Assembly (NCBI GenBank): GCA_009809945.1 | Contig: WTPW01001094.1 | Location: 112,333-176,332, forward strand | DNA: 64,000 nt | Origin: Gigaspora margarita | Lineage: Eukaryota; Glomeromycota; Glomeromycetes; Diversisporales; Gigasporaceae | Reading direction: 5' to 3' | Shown: positions 10,430 to 21,289 of the stretch, one piece after another | Position numbering within the stretch: the stretch's first letter is position 1 | How the letters are laid out: each line of letters opens with the position of its first letter | Made by a program: the position numbers and the translations under genes | The notes under the pieces: model-generated | What the model saw: only the letters and a program-made list of their open reading frames with translations | What the model was told of the DNA's origin: nothing | The model's database searches: none

Positions 10430-12330
10430 TTAGCAACAACCTGATCAAATTTGATAAAAATTTTTTATTTGAATTCTATAGATCTATAGAATTCAAATAA
10501 AAAAATATTCATCAAATTTGATCAAGTGGTTGCAGAGATATATCTTTGATCAAGTTTTAGAGAATTTTAAAACACCAGATACATTTAAATTTTTGACAAA
10601 ATTTGAGCAAAGGTTTCTTAACAACACCTAATCAAATTTGATAAAAATTTTTTTATTTGAATTCAATAGTTCTGTAGAATTCAAATAAAAAAAATTTTCA
10701 TCAAATTTGATCAGGTATTGCAGAGATATCCTTGATCAAAGGTTTGTCAAAAATTTAAATGTGATACATGTTTTAAAATTCTCTAAAACTTTGATCAAAG
10801 ATATCTTTGCAACCACCTAATAAAATTTGATGAATATTTTTTTATTTGAATTCTATAGATCCGTAGAATTCAAATAAAAAATTTTTTATCAAATTTGATC
10901 AGGTGGTTGCAGAGATATCTTTGATCACATTTTAGAGAATTTCAAACTGCATATAACATAACAGATACATTTAAATTTTTGACAAAACTTTGAGCAAAGG
11001 TATCTTAGCAACCACCTGATCAAATTTGATAATTTTTTTTATTTGAATTCTATGGATCCATAGAATTCAAATAAAAAAATTTCATCGAATTTGATCAAGT
11101 AGTTGCAGAGATATCTTTGATCAAAGTTTTAGAGAATTTAAAACATGTATCACATGGCAGAAATGTTTAATTTGTTGACAAAACTTTGATCAAGGATATA
11201 TCTGCAACCACTTGATCAAATTTGATAAAAATTTTTTATTTAAATTCAATAAATCTGTAGAATTCAAATAAAAAAAATTTTCACAAATTTGATTAGGTAG
11301 TTTTAGAGGTATCCTTGATCAAAGTTTTGTCAAAAATTTAAATGTATCTGTCATATGATACATATTTTGAAATTCTCTAAAACTTTGATCAAAGATATCT
11401 CTGCAACCAGCTGATCAAATTCAATAAAAATTTTTTTATTTGAATTCTATGGATCTATAGAATTCAAATAAAAAAATTTTATTGAATTTGATTAGGTGGT
11501 TGCAGAGATATCTTTAATCAAAGTTTTAGAGAATTTCAAAATGCATATCACATAACAGATACGTTTAAATTTTTGACAAAACTTTGATCAAGGATATTTC
11601 TGCAACTACCTGATCAAATTTGATGAACATTTTTTTTATTTAAATTCTACGGATTTATTGAATTCAAATAAAAAATTTTCATCAAATTTGATCAAGTGGT
11701 TGCAGATATATCCTTGATCAAAGTTTTGTTAACAATTTTAAACGTATTTGTTATATAATATGCAGTTTGAAATTCTCTAAAATTTGATTAAAGATATCTC
11801 TGCAACCACTTGATCAAATTTAATAAAAATTTTTTTTATTTGAATTCTATGGATCCATAAAATTCAAATAAAAAAATTTTTATTGAATTTGATCAGGTGG
11901 TTGCTAAAATACCTTCGCTCAAAATTTTAGAAAAATTTGGTGCAGCTTGTTTTTGATAGATATTTTGATTTTTTCTAAAACTTGAATGAAGGTATCTTAG
12001 CAACCACCTGATCAAAGTCGATAAAAATTTTTTTATTTGAATTTTATGGATTTATAGAATTCAAATAAAAAAATTTTCTTGAATTTGATTAGATAGTTGC
12101 TAAGATACCTTTGTCCAAAGTTTTAGAAAAATTTGGTACAGCTTGTATTTTAATAAATGTTTTGATTTTTTTTAAAACTTTGAGCAAAGATATCTTAGCA
12201 ACCATCTAATTAAATTTGATAAAAATTTTTTTATTTGAATTTTATGGATCTATAGAATTTAAATAAAAAAATTTTTATCGAATTTGATCAAATGGTTGCT
12301 AAGATATCTTTGCTCAAAGTTAAGATTTTC
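10430..12330. repeat. Array of ten hairpin units, about 198-bp spacing
   Basis: Ten palindromic units follow each other. Each has arms 'gatcaaatttgat...atttgaattctat' and a tip such as agatct or ggatcc. Tips lie near 10483, 10671, 10861, 11056, 11255, 11453, 11653, 11854, 12052 and 12250, giving spacings of 188-201 bp. Linkers carry 'caaccacctgatcaaa' on one side and 'ggttgcagagatatctttgatc' on the other. Related hairpins occur at 25.1-26.6, 33.7-34.5 and 36.5-36.7 kb. No coding sequence is seen. Confidence 0.75.
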
Positions 12331-12500
12331 ATTTCAAATTTTATATATTCAAAAGTGGGTTTTATATTTTAAAAGCAGGTTTTATATATTTTATATATTC
12401 AAAAAGGGTTTTACATATTCAAAATGAATTTACATATTTTATATATTCAAAAGTGGGTTTTATATATTTTAAATAATCAATACAGATTTCATCTAATTTA
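12326..12500. repeat. Degenerate minisatellite
   Basis: Imperfect tandem repeats of roughly 25-35 bp built on 'tatattcaaaagtgggttttatat' directly follow the hairpin array. Unit length and sequence vary. Confidence 0.55.
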
Positions 12501-12960
12501 GCTAATTAATGCAAGTTTTACTAGCAGGCATTGCAGGTTTTACCGTCATAAATTAAAAATAAAAATTTTATTTATATAATCGTCAATCTCAAAAATAATT
12601 TTTTTATATATATACCATAGTATTATTATCTGTTTATGACCTATATTAGAGATGTCTAGGGTCCTGTTACAAATTTGTATAGGTTTTTATTAATTACAGT
12701 TTTAAAAAATTTGCACTTTATCCAATACTAAATGTTATAATTTAGTTTTTAGTGAATTACTATAAAATTTATATGTAATAATCCAACTTTTAGCAAATTT
12801 ACTCGATTTTAGGGGTAGCAAAAATGCTCAAATTCATGCAGATTAGTTATGACCTCTATGAGAGATGTTTGGGGTCCTATTAAGATTATATATAATTTTA
12901 AAATAGTACCTCTACCTTTAATTAAACTTTAAAAAATATTAATCTTTTAAAAGCTATAAT
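12501..12960. other. AT-rich spacer with two AGGACCC-type ends
   Basis: Two segments in the same orientation end in 'gagatgtctagggtcct' (about 12648-12664) and 'gagatgtttggggtcct' (about 12864-12880). These match the termini of the MITE family at 17328-17809. Their left partners were not identified, so they are probably truncated or nested copies. No gene is visible. Confidence 0.35.
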
Positions 12961-13255
12961 AGAACTCTAAACATCTAGTACAATGGTCATATATTATATA
13001 TTTTAGCAAAAATCTCTAAAATTTAAGAAGCAAAAAACTGTTTTTAGCAATTATCTTATCATCTAGTAGTCTAATTTTAATGAACTTTTTTTTTAAATAA
13101 GGTTGTCAGTAAAGTGTATTTAATAAAAAAAATTATTCAATTCTGATTACTAGATTAAAAGTTATTTAAAAAAATATAATATTGTTATTTTTAGCAAATT
13201 AGATTAAAATTGGCCAAAATCCAATTATAACTTATATTTGAGATGTCCAGGTTCT
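12961..13255. mobile_element. hAT-like MITE related to the copy at 17328
   Basis: Starts agaactctaaacatctag and ends cttatatttgagatgtccag plus gttct, inverted versions of each other. The interior 'agcaaaaaactgtttttagc' and 'gtcagtaaagtgtatttaa' aligns along its length with the copy at 17328-17809 once that copy's nested insertion is removed, and both are about 295 bp. Its flanking 8 bp match only partly (gctataat and gctgcact), consistent with age. Confidence 0.6.
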
Positions 13256-13528
13256 GCTGCACTAAAGTTTTTTTTAAAAGGATATTGTAATATACATGAT
13301 CAAATTTGATAAATTTTTTATTTTAATTCTACAGATTTGTAAAATTAAATTAAAAAATTTAAGTTAATATAAAAATATTTATTATTTGGATTATATATTA
13401 AATATATTATTTAAAGAACTAAATCTAGTAAATAATAAAGGAATTGCAGTAAATTAAATAATTTTTTAGAGAGAAGGGTATCCTTAACTTATCATGTTCT
13501 ATATATATATAGTAAAATAGACAATAAA

Positions 13529-14056
13529 GGGGCATCTATAAATAATGTTATGCTTGAGAGGGGGTCCCCAAAATATAACAATTTTTCAATATGTAGGGGC
13601 CTCCCAGAACATAATGCAATTTTTTTATAAAAATTTCTTTAAAACTTGATTCAGTAGTTCAAATTGGATAATTTTGGTACCATTTGAATCGTCTTGAGGA
13701 GAGGATTCGAATGGTACCAAAATTATTTGATTTGGATTACTGGATCATGTTTTATTAACAAAATACTATTAGTTATTATGTTTTTTTATAAAATTACTAT
13801 AAAATCAATAGTATTTTATTAATAAAACGTGATCCAGTGATCCAAATAAAAATGATCTCAGTACTATTGGATTCATCTCATAGAGATGAATCGAATGGAA
13901 CCAAAATCATCCAAATTGGATCACTAGGTCATAATATATTCAAGTTTTTGTAAAATTATATATATAAACATATGATTTTTAAAATTTATTTTATATAGTA
14001 GAGGGGGGATCAAGAGCTACTATGTAGGGGTACATAACATTATTTATGGATGCCCC
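13529..14056. mobile_element. Foldback MITE with GGGGCATC termini
   Basis: A 528-bp palindrome. The left end GGGGCATCTATAAATAATGT and the right end, reverse complemented GGGGCATCCATAAATAATGT, differ at one position. TAA precedes the left end (one base away) and follows the right end, suggesting a TWA duplication. Interior hairpins carry 'gatcatgttttattaacaaa' and a tip around gtcttgaggag. It is non-coding. Confidence 0.6.
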
Positions 14057-14087
14057 TAATATTGAAGTATTTATTATAATAAAAATT

Positions 14088-14445
14088 TACAGAAAGTTGC
14101 TATATAGTAAAATCTAAATTTTACTATATCAATTGATAATTATCAATTAATAAACTCATTTTGAAATATCAAAATATATATACTCTAAAATTTTTAATAA
14201 AATTGAAGTAGTTTTTATTATTTAACTTTTAATTTTTATATTTGTCAAATGTATTTTTTTAATTTTTTTGTCAAATATAAAAATTAAAAATCAAATAATA
14301 AAAAATTCTTTATACTAATAAAAATTTTAGATTAAGTATATTTTGACCTTCTAAACAAGTTTACTTAAGCAACTTTAATCAATTCATATAGTAAAATTTT
14401 GACTTTACTATGTAATGACTGTTATTAATCATGAGGTCAAACCCA
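14088..14445. repeat. Foldback repeat (TAGTAAAATCTAAATTTTACTA family)
   Basis: The left part 'gttgctatatagtaaaatct' and the right part 'catatagtaaaattttgact...atgtaatgactgttattaatcatgaggtc' are inverted and partly duplicated. A second, longer copy lies at 19990-20995. It is non-coding, and the boundaries are approximate. Confidence 0.4.
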
Positions 14446-14559
14446 TTTTTGAACTTTTTTAATATTATAAAAGATAAATTTGATTGGTCAATAGTCTTAT
14501 CACAGGGAGAAGAGATGGTTAAACCTATGTAAATTCTAATTAGTGATTTACTGCACTTC

Positions 14560-14850
14560 TCTAAAAAAAATTATATATAATTGCACAAAACTCCTTCTAA
14601 TGATCACTTGAACCAAATTTTTCTACTTAAAAAAACAAAAAGTTTTTTGTTGAAGCATTGCCTATACTCAGTATATAGTAGGATAATACAGAAATATAGT
14701 TTTTATAAAAGTCAACTTTTCTGTTTAGGGACTTCTTTATATATTTAGTACACAAGCCAAAAGTATCATTTTACAAGACAAAAAAGGTGGTGCTTTTGTA
14801 CAAAAAATTTTAGGCTTTTTCTGTCAATAAAATGACATGTATTAAAACAA
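14560..14850 (+). repeat. Decayed relative of the 21.67-21.9 kb repeat
   Basis: Shares scattered blocks with 21670-21900 in the same order: 'gatcac.tg.accaaa.ttttct', an A-run, then 'tacaaga', 'ggtg.tgc..ttgtacaaaa'. It reads as a diverged copy of that element. No open frame. Confidence 0.3.
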
Positions 14851-14983
14851 TAGAGAATAAAAAAAATTAAGTTTTTTGAATATACTTTTATTTAAATTTA
14901 ATACAAATAATTCCTATTTTCAATTTATTCTATTATTCCTCTTTCAAAATTTTTTTGAAAAAGTAGGTGATTTGGTTTAGGGC

Positions 14984-15141
14984 CGTGTCATTAATCACCT
15001 GATTATTTTTTATCAGAGGCCTACTCCTCCTTCCTCTTCTTTAATATATATATAGTCAGGTTCTTATATATAATTTCAACTTTTTTTTACCTCTTTCCCC
15101 CTCTAAAAAATTACCTGATTTTTGTCACTTCTCTTACCTTA
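14984..15141. mobile_element. Small MITE (CACCTGATTATTTTTTATCAGAG)
   Basis: About 158 bp. Left terminus atcacctgattattttttat and right terminus ttacctgatttttgtcac are inverted relatives. A second copy lies at 36312-36450. The site is preceded by gtgtcattaa, and the same 10-bp string precedes the element at 34523. Confidence 0.4.
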
Positions 15142-15149
15142 TTAAAAGA

Positions 15150-16560
15150 TTAGTAGTGTTTATATTTTCAATTTTTAGACAGACTTATTAGAATACAACT
15201 ATATATTTGTTTTGTTTCAATACAATACTATCCTATATAATGATGAACTAGTATCCTTGGTTAAAAGTTATTTGAAAATGAAATGATTAGTTAAAAAAAA
15301 AAAAAAAATTTTGAATATTAATATAAAGCTTTACAATAGGAATATACAAATATTGCTTTTGTTTATAATTTTTGTTTAGACCTAACATGAGTTATATAGT
15401 GCAGGGATAGCATGTTACGATATTTGATATTTGGACAATTTGAACATTTGGATATTTGGACAATGTCCAATTGTCCAAATAATTTAATTGGACATAATAA
15501 CTTTTTTTATTGGACATTAAAAATATTAATTTAATCTTAGCTTGAATTAAACTTAATTCAGGCCAATATTTACTAATACAAAATATTTCTTATTTACAGT
15601 ATATTTAAAAAGTATACTAATAATAATAATAATTATTCCAACTAATATAAAATTATGGCTGTTCATGCAAATGTACCCTTTATGTGATTTGATTGGTTGA
15701 TTTGATGATTTGTATTTGTGAAATTGTAAATTGCGAATGATACTAACTAAAATTAGTAACAATAACAATAATCTTTACAACTTAATTCTGAGATTGTATG
15801 TTTTAATGTTTTTGATTGGTTATAACTAAGAAATATGATATAAACATAGAGAAATTAACAGATAATTATAATGATTATCACAGTCAAGTAATTACAACAA
15901 TCAAGTAAACATAGTATCATTTTTTAATGCCCTTATTAAAATTGTGAAATGTGAATTTGCCAAATTTACTTTAGTTGATTGATTACCAAATATTTACAAA
16001 TGATTTTGGGCTAGAAAGTCAATTAAATGTTTTACAAATTTTGTATAATGGTCTCAAGTTCAAAAACAAGTGAAAGAATAAGTGCAAGTACAAGAACAAA
16101 TGAATGAACAAGAACAATTGCTTCACAATAGATAAAAATATAAGATTAATAAAAAAAATAGTGAAGATATTATCAAAAATTACATTCTACCAAATATTTA
16201 AATAATTGATTTTTAGATTTTTTTATTTTTAGTAAATTTCTGATCAGAATTTTTGCCTTCCAAATTATTTGATAATTTTTTTATATCGATCTATCAACCA
16301 ATAAAATCACAGTTATTTTCAAAATATGATCAGTGCGCTAACTAATATTGCAATATAATCAAGTGCTTTATCATTTTTGGTTGGTTATATAACCCGTGAT
16401 TAAAATGTTAAGCTAATATATTGATGAGCAAAAATGTCATCACAATCCAAAATTCATTAACAATTGTTTAATTACGATAGTATCAAATCAGCCTTAACTA
16501 CATACAGTATTGTGTATTGTGTATTGAGTTACAGCAGATAATATGGTATGAATGAAAGAA
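15150..16560. other. AT-rich region with GTCCAA-type repeat debris
   Basis: No gene is visible. Around 15420-15530, clustered 'ggacaatt' and 'gtccaatt' words form short palindromes like those inside the hAT-like MITEs at 16562 and 42846. Near 16060-16130 there is a degenerate 'caagtaaaagaa' run. The remainder is unremarkable. Confidence 0.35.
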
Positions 16561-16561
16561 T

Positions 16562-16705
16562 CAGTGTTGGCACTTGGTATATGTCATATTTTTTAAAAAA
16601 TTTGGACTATGTTCAAACCTATATGTCCATGTCCATAAATTACTATGTTCATATTTTGTCCATATTATTTTTAATATGTCCAAATGTCCATATTGGCCAA
16701 TACTA
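16562..16705. mobile_element. hAT-like MITE (CAGTGTTGGC)
   Basis: A 144-bp element beginning CAGTGTTGGCACTTGG and ending, reverse complemented, TAGTATTGGCC. The interior alternates 'atgtccatgtcc' words. The flanking 8 bp match only partly. It belongs with the CAGTGTTG-type copies at 18266, 25732 and 42846. Confidence 0.5.
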
Positions 16706-16984
16706 ATCAGAATTGCATAGTATACACTGGTATTTTATACCTCATTTGATTATCTTTATAATATATATAATATCAGGTTAGTACGATACAGATTTTAAAA
16801 ATTTGGAGTGTACTATACTGATCTACTTACCATACTATACTAATTTGTGAAAACAATAATCAATACTATACCGATACTATACTGATCAGCTAAAATTACC
16901 ATCTCTATACTTCAATCCTAGATCTGTTCGCTTTAATATTTTTGAATAGTCGTATCTGAAAATGGGACCTGCATGTGGGAAAAC

Positions 16985-17154
16985 AGGACCCTAAACAATG
17001 CAAAGCGAGGTTACATTGATGCATTATCCACTTTTTTGCAATTCTGATTGGCTAAAATAAGGTTCAACCAATCAGAATTGCAGATTTTGGATAAAATTTA
17101 TAAAAATCTTATATTAAACCTATTGTAACCTCTATATATATTGTTCAGGGTCCT
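16985..17154. mobile_element. hAT-like MITE, 170 bp (AGGACCC termini)
   Basis: TIRs AGGACCCTAAACAATGCAAA and, reverse complemented, AGGACCCTGAACAATATATA. An exact 8-bp duplication GGGAAAAC flanks it (16977-16984 and 17155-17162). An internal palindrome 'caattctgattggct' and its complement sit at the centre. It is non-coding. Confidence 0.8.
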
Positions 17155-17327
17155 GGGAAAACTAACAGAAAGGTAATTATGACAATTATCACAGTCGAAT
17201 AATTATTATACCATTCAAGTAATTATTATATTATTCCTGTGATCATTATAATGTTTTGATTATTTGCATTAATATCATCATGATTTGATGCATCAATTGA
17301 TCATCAATAACTGAATATAAATTTTAC

Positions 17328-17809
17328 AGGACCCAGAAGGACCCCGAAATATACATAGATAGGTCAGGTATGAGTTTGCTTATTTTTGAGGTTTTTATGC
17401 AGATCTTTTCTATTTATAGTAATTTTTTTGCTTATTTTTGAAGTTTTTCTGCAGATCTTTCCTTTTTTAGTAACCCTATAATTAATCTGACCTATCTATG
17501 TATATTTCGGGGTCCTACCCCAGACATTTAGTATAGAGGTTATACTTGAAATTTTTTAGCAAAAACATCTAAAATTTGAGAAGCAAAAAACAGTTTTTGG
17601 CAATTATCTTGGCATCTAGTAGTCCAATTTAAATGAACTTTTTTTAAAATGAAGCTCTTAGTAAGGCGCATCTAACAAAAAAAAGTTTATTCAATTCTGA
17701 TCACTGGATTAGAAGTTATTAAAGTAAATAGATTTTGTTATTTTAAGCAAATTAGGTCAAAATTGGCCAAAATCTAGTTATGATCTATATGAAAGATGTC
17801 TGGGGTCCT
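17328..17809. mobile_element. hAT-like MITE with a nested MITE in its left end
   Basis: Outer termini AGGACCC (17328) and GGGGTCCT (ends 17809) lie between an exact 8-bp duplication AATTTTAC (17320-17327 and 17810-17817). A second MITE (17338-17516) sits inside the left TIR and duplicated its target (acccaga on the left, accccaga on the right, one C lost). The right TIR, reverse complemented, is AGGACCCCAGACATCTTTCA. Without the insert the element is about 295 bp, like the copy at 12961. Confidence 0.8.
17338..17516. mobile_element. hAT-like MITE, intact 179-bp copy
   Basis: TIRs of about 29 bp are perfect by eye, starting AGGACCCCGAAATATACATA on both ends. It is the uninterrupted counterpart of the split copy at 3850-4336, and its near-identical ends suggest it moved more recently. 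It is non-coding. Confidence 0.8.
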
Positions 17810-17819
17810 AATTTTACAG

Positions 17820-18610
17820 AAGGGTTCCCAACATTCTGGGCTGGATGTGTTTGATCTAGGTCAGCATTTATACCAAGTTGTTAGCAGTTTATATAGTGAA
17901 ATTATCACTTGAGCATTTTTTACTTAATGAATAGATATGATTATATTAGTAAAATTTTTTATGATAGGGCAAAATTGATCAATTTCAATCCAGTTGACTG
18001 TGATTCTGATGCACCAAGTATCCTGACCTGGAATTTTAGATATCCTTTTGGTGATAAAAATGCATTAGTAAACCACATCCTGTATGTCACTAGAATAATA
18101 AATTTTTTTTTCTATTCTTCATACTTCATAACAATTTTATCATTCAATTCTAGATGTATACGCTTTAATATAACTGATCAGTATATTAAAAAATGTTATT
18201 ATTACATAATAATGCTGAACTCATACAAGGTGTTCCCAAAATTCTGGATCGGGATACGTCAGAATCAGTGTTGGGCTCTGAACCAAAAGTCTACTTTACT
18301 ATACTTATAAACTAGACTACTGGACTTATAGGTCCAGTGGACCATTTATAAGTCCAGTTCCAGTTCAATTTTACTGAACTTATAAGCGAGCCCAATACAG
18401 GTCGAAATGTATCAGAATCATGTTCGGCTGGACATAATTGATTAATTTTGCCCCAAGATTATAAGAAATTTTACTAATGAAACTATAACTATTCATTAAT
18501 TAAAGAATGCTTAGCTAATAATTTTGCTATAAAATCTGTTAACAACTAGGACTAAACACTGACCTAGATCCAATGCATCTGACCTGGAAATTTAGAGATA
18601 ACCCTATAAA
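17820..18610. repeat. Degenerate inverted repeat
   Basis: The left arm 'tgatctaggtcagcattta...ttgttagcag' (17850-17890) has an inverted partner 'ctgttaacaactaggactaaacactgacctagatc' (18536-18570), and other segments pair with gaps. A hAT-like MITE sits within (18266-18400). A 133-codon open frame spans the left arm but reads across the repeat, so it is unlikely to be a gene. Confidence 0.45.
18266..18400. mobile_element. hAT-like MITE, 135 bp (CAGTGTTGGGC)
   Basis: Begins CAGTGTTGGGCTC and ends GAGCCCAATACAG, inverted partners. The flanking 8 bp gtcagaat and gtcgaaat agree at six positions. The interior alternates 'ggacttataggtccagtgga' words. The termini are of hAT type. Confidence 0.6.
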
Positions 18611-19985
18611 AATTGTTAACGCTGCATTTAAAGTAGTGATATATTTAAAGTAGCATAAAAGTCTAATTTTAGAGGTTTAATTTTAACTTTAATAGCTACT
18701 TTAGATAAATCGCTACTTTAGATACAACAATAATACTGGTACGATTACATGAAATGTGAGATATGGTTCTGTTAAATAGCTGCTCAATACGTAAATATTA
18801 AGACAGCATTTGTTTCGAACCATGTGTCATGTGATCAAACATGTGACAGACCCAATTATGATCACATGATCAATCGATCAGTTGACTGATAGAATACAAG
18901 TATAAAGTAATCAAGTAATTAGTAATATGATCATTGATGAAAGTATGATTAGAGTGATAAAATAACTAATTAATTGATTAATTATGAGGTAATTGAATCG
19001 TAGTATACATAATTAGTAAGTGAAAATAATGGGAGTTAACTTTGTCTTTTCTGTGAACCTGATTTTCATTCTAGTTATTTTGATCCCTCCCAGTCACAAA
19101 TAAGAGTGGATGGTTGGATCCATTGGGACTATATGCTGAGAAACATTAAATGTGGCCTGTTGGGATGACAGTAACAAAATAATAATAATTTATGGTCTGT
19201 CAGAAAAGAAAAAAAAATGAAAAAAAGCATATTGCGATAGCAGAAGGTCAATATCTATATGTTTCTTCATAGTTATAGTTTACCCTGTAATAAGAAACAA
19301 AACAAAACTTTTCAATGATTACTATATTGATGTTGCAAAATCTTTATTAATATGAATAATAATTTTTATTTATTTATTTTAGGTATTAAAACATCTACAG
19401 ATGGTATAGCTATGCTTAAACCATTACTGTATTGATATTTACAGTAAATTTTCATAAAATCTATCAAATTATTCAAAAAGGCACCGTGGGCGCCAAGCCT
19501 AACCTTGTATTGTTATAAAAATATGTATATGTATATATATATTCACACTACTAAACCAACTTAAATTCTATTTTACCTGCAATATGTTTATATATGCATA
19601 TACAAGTTTTAAAAATATATATTTGGTATTGCTCTAGTGAAATATGATTAATCAAACAGAATATTAGAGACTGTAGAATAATTGTATTTCAAAAAGAATA
19701 ATGACAACAGTTGATTTTATTTGTAATCTTAATAAAGGCATATTATAAAAGAAAACACACCAAATAAAATAAATTAGCCATTGTCAACACTTTGAATTAA
19801 GAAACGTTTATTAATAAATTATTATTGTAAATTAAAGAGTAAAAAAGTTTATAAAAAATAAAAATAAAATTAATAAATAGCATTATTGTAAATGATGTTG
19901 TTTCTGAAAATATGCTTTCTTTTTTGGACGATTTTGAACATAAAAAATCTGGAGGTAGCTTATTTTTGGATATAAACAAATTTAT
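18611..19985. other. AT-rich spacer, no recognised feature
   Basis: No convincing gene, RNA or element is visible. There are runs of 'gatcacatgatcaatcgatc' near 18850 and low-complexity ataata stretches. Near 19950 'ggtagcttatttttgg' matches the terminus of the TA-flanked MITE at 51623. Confidence 0.35.
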
Positions 19986-19989
19986 GGTC

Positions 19990-20995
19990 AATTGCAAATA
20001 GTTGATACATAGTAAAGTCTAAATTCTACTAAGTAAATCGATTATTAGCACTTAAGTAAACTTATTTGGTAAGCTAAAATACATAAGAGAGTTGGGTATT
20101 ATGGCTAGGTTAAAGTTTTTACTAATAAAACTTTTTAATAAGCAAATAGATTTTTATACAATTTTTATTATTTGAACTATATTTAGTAAAGAATAAATTA
20201 CTATAAAAAAATCTTTATATCATATATATAGTTTTAGATAGAAATGCTTAGTATACAAATAGAATATAAAAACTAAATTTTAGAGAGGATGAGGTATTGT
20301 GGCCAATTATTTAACACCAAATAATTTTTGATTTACTGGTCCGTTTTGGATAATTTTACTACCAAAATGACCATCTTAGTGTAATGATTCTAACAAGTAC
20401 AAAATTGTTAAAATCCAATTACGGGATCCAAAATTATTAAAGGTTAATATGCAAAAAAATTGCAACTTTACTAATATAATCAAATATATGCAAAAACTAA
20501 TATTTTGTATAAATGATAATATCTTGTAATCTAGTGGTCAGAATTAGATAAAATTCATACTATTCAATTTGTCTCATCGAGATGAATTGAATGGTATAAA
20601 TTTCATCCAATTTTGATTACTAGATTACAAGATACATCGCTTGGCCACAATACCCTTCTGGCCACAATACCACCAACTCCCTTATATATGAAAGTTTTAT
20701 CAGAATTGGAATATCTTTTATTATTTGACTTTTAATTTTTAAGTTCAACGAATATATTTTGTTAATAAAATTTAATTTATTTGTTGAATGTAAAAATTAA
20801 AAACCAATTAATAAAAAGTTCTTCAAATTTGTTGAAAATTTTAGAGCATGTGTATTTTGATCTTCTGAAAATGTTTACTTAAGCAACTATAATCGATTTG
20901 CATAGTAAACTTTGGACTTTCTACTGACCAGCAGTAATCTCGTATGAGACTTAAAGGGTACTATGTAGCAACTATTATCAATCATGAGGTAGCTT
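19990..20995. repeat. Composite foldback region
   Basis: Outer segments 'acatagtaaagtctaaattctac' (about 20007) and 'catagtaaactttggactttctac' (about 20900) are relatives of the foldback at 14088. Inside, ends reading gagttgggtattatggctag (about 20090) and, inverted, near 20685, and ggtattgtggcca (20292) and its inverse near 20657, indicate one or two nested palindromes. A hairpin with tip tgtctcatcgagatgaa lies at about 20580. Boundaries are unresolved. Confidence 0.4.
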
Positions 20996-21057
20996 ATTTC
21001 GGGTCAAAGACATTTTGAGTTTGTTGACCAAAAAGAGGTAGTAACTTATTTTCAGAT

Positions 21058-21285
21058 ATGGCAATATATGGTAAAACTTTTGTTATCATATTATTAAAAT
21101 TGTCCAATAAAATTATTGAACAATTGGATATATATCCAATAAATCTTACAATTTATTTGGACATTGTCCAATGCCTGAAGGACCAAAAAATTATTTGGGC
21201 ATTTGGACTATATCCAAATGTCCAAATGTTCAATTGTTCAATTAAATTTATTTGAACATTGTCCAATACCAATTCTGATATAGTG
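21058..21285. repeat. GTCCAA-rich palindromic repeat
   Basis: Interleaved 'attgtccaa' and 'ttggaca' words form several short inverted repeats. The same vocabulary occurs inside the hAT-like MITEs at 16562 and 42846 and in the 45-bp hairpin at 48469. A 65-codon open frame here is a by-product of these repeats. Confidence 0.35.
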
Positions 21286-21289
21286 TATT

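Noticed and set aside
10430-12330. CRISPR-like array
   Set aside because: The units are about 198-bp palindromes without unique spacers, and the window is eukaryotic transposon DNA.
17909-18310. 133-codon open frame on the plus strand
   Set aside because: It runs through an inverted repeat and into a hAT-like MITE, has AT-driven composition (Ile, Tyr, Phe, Asn) and no motif.
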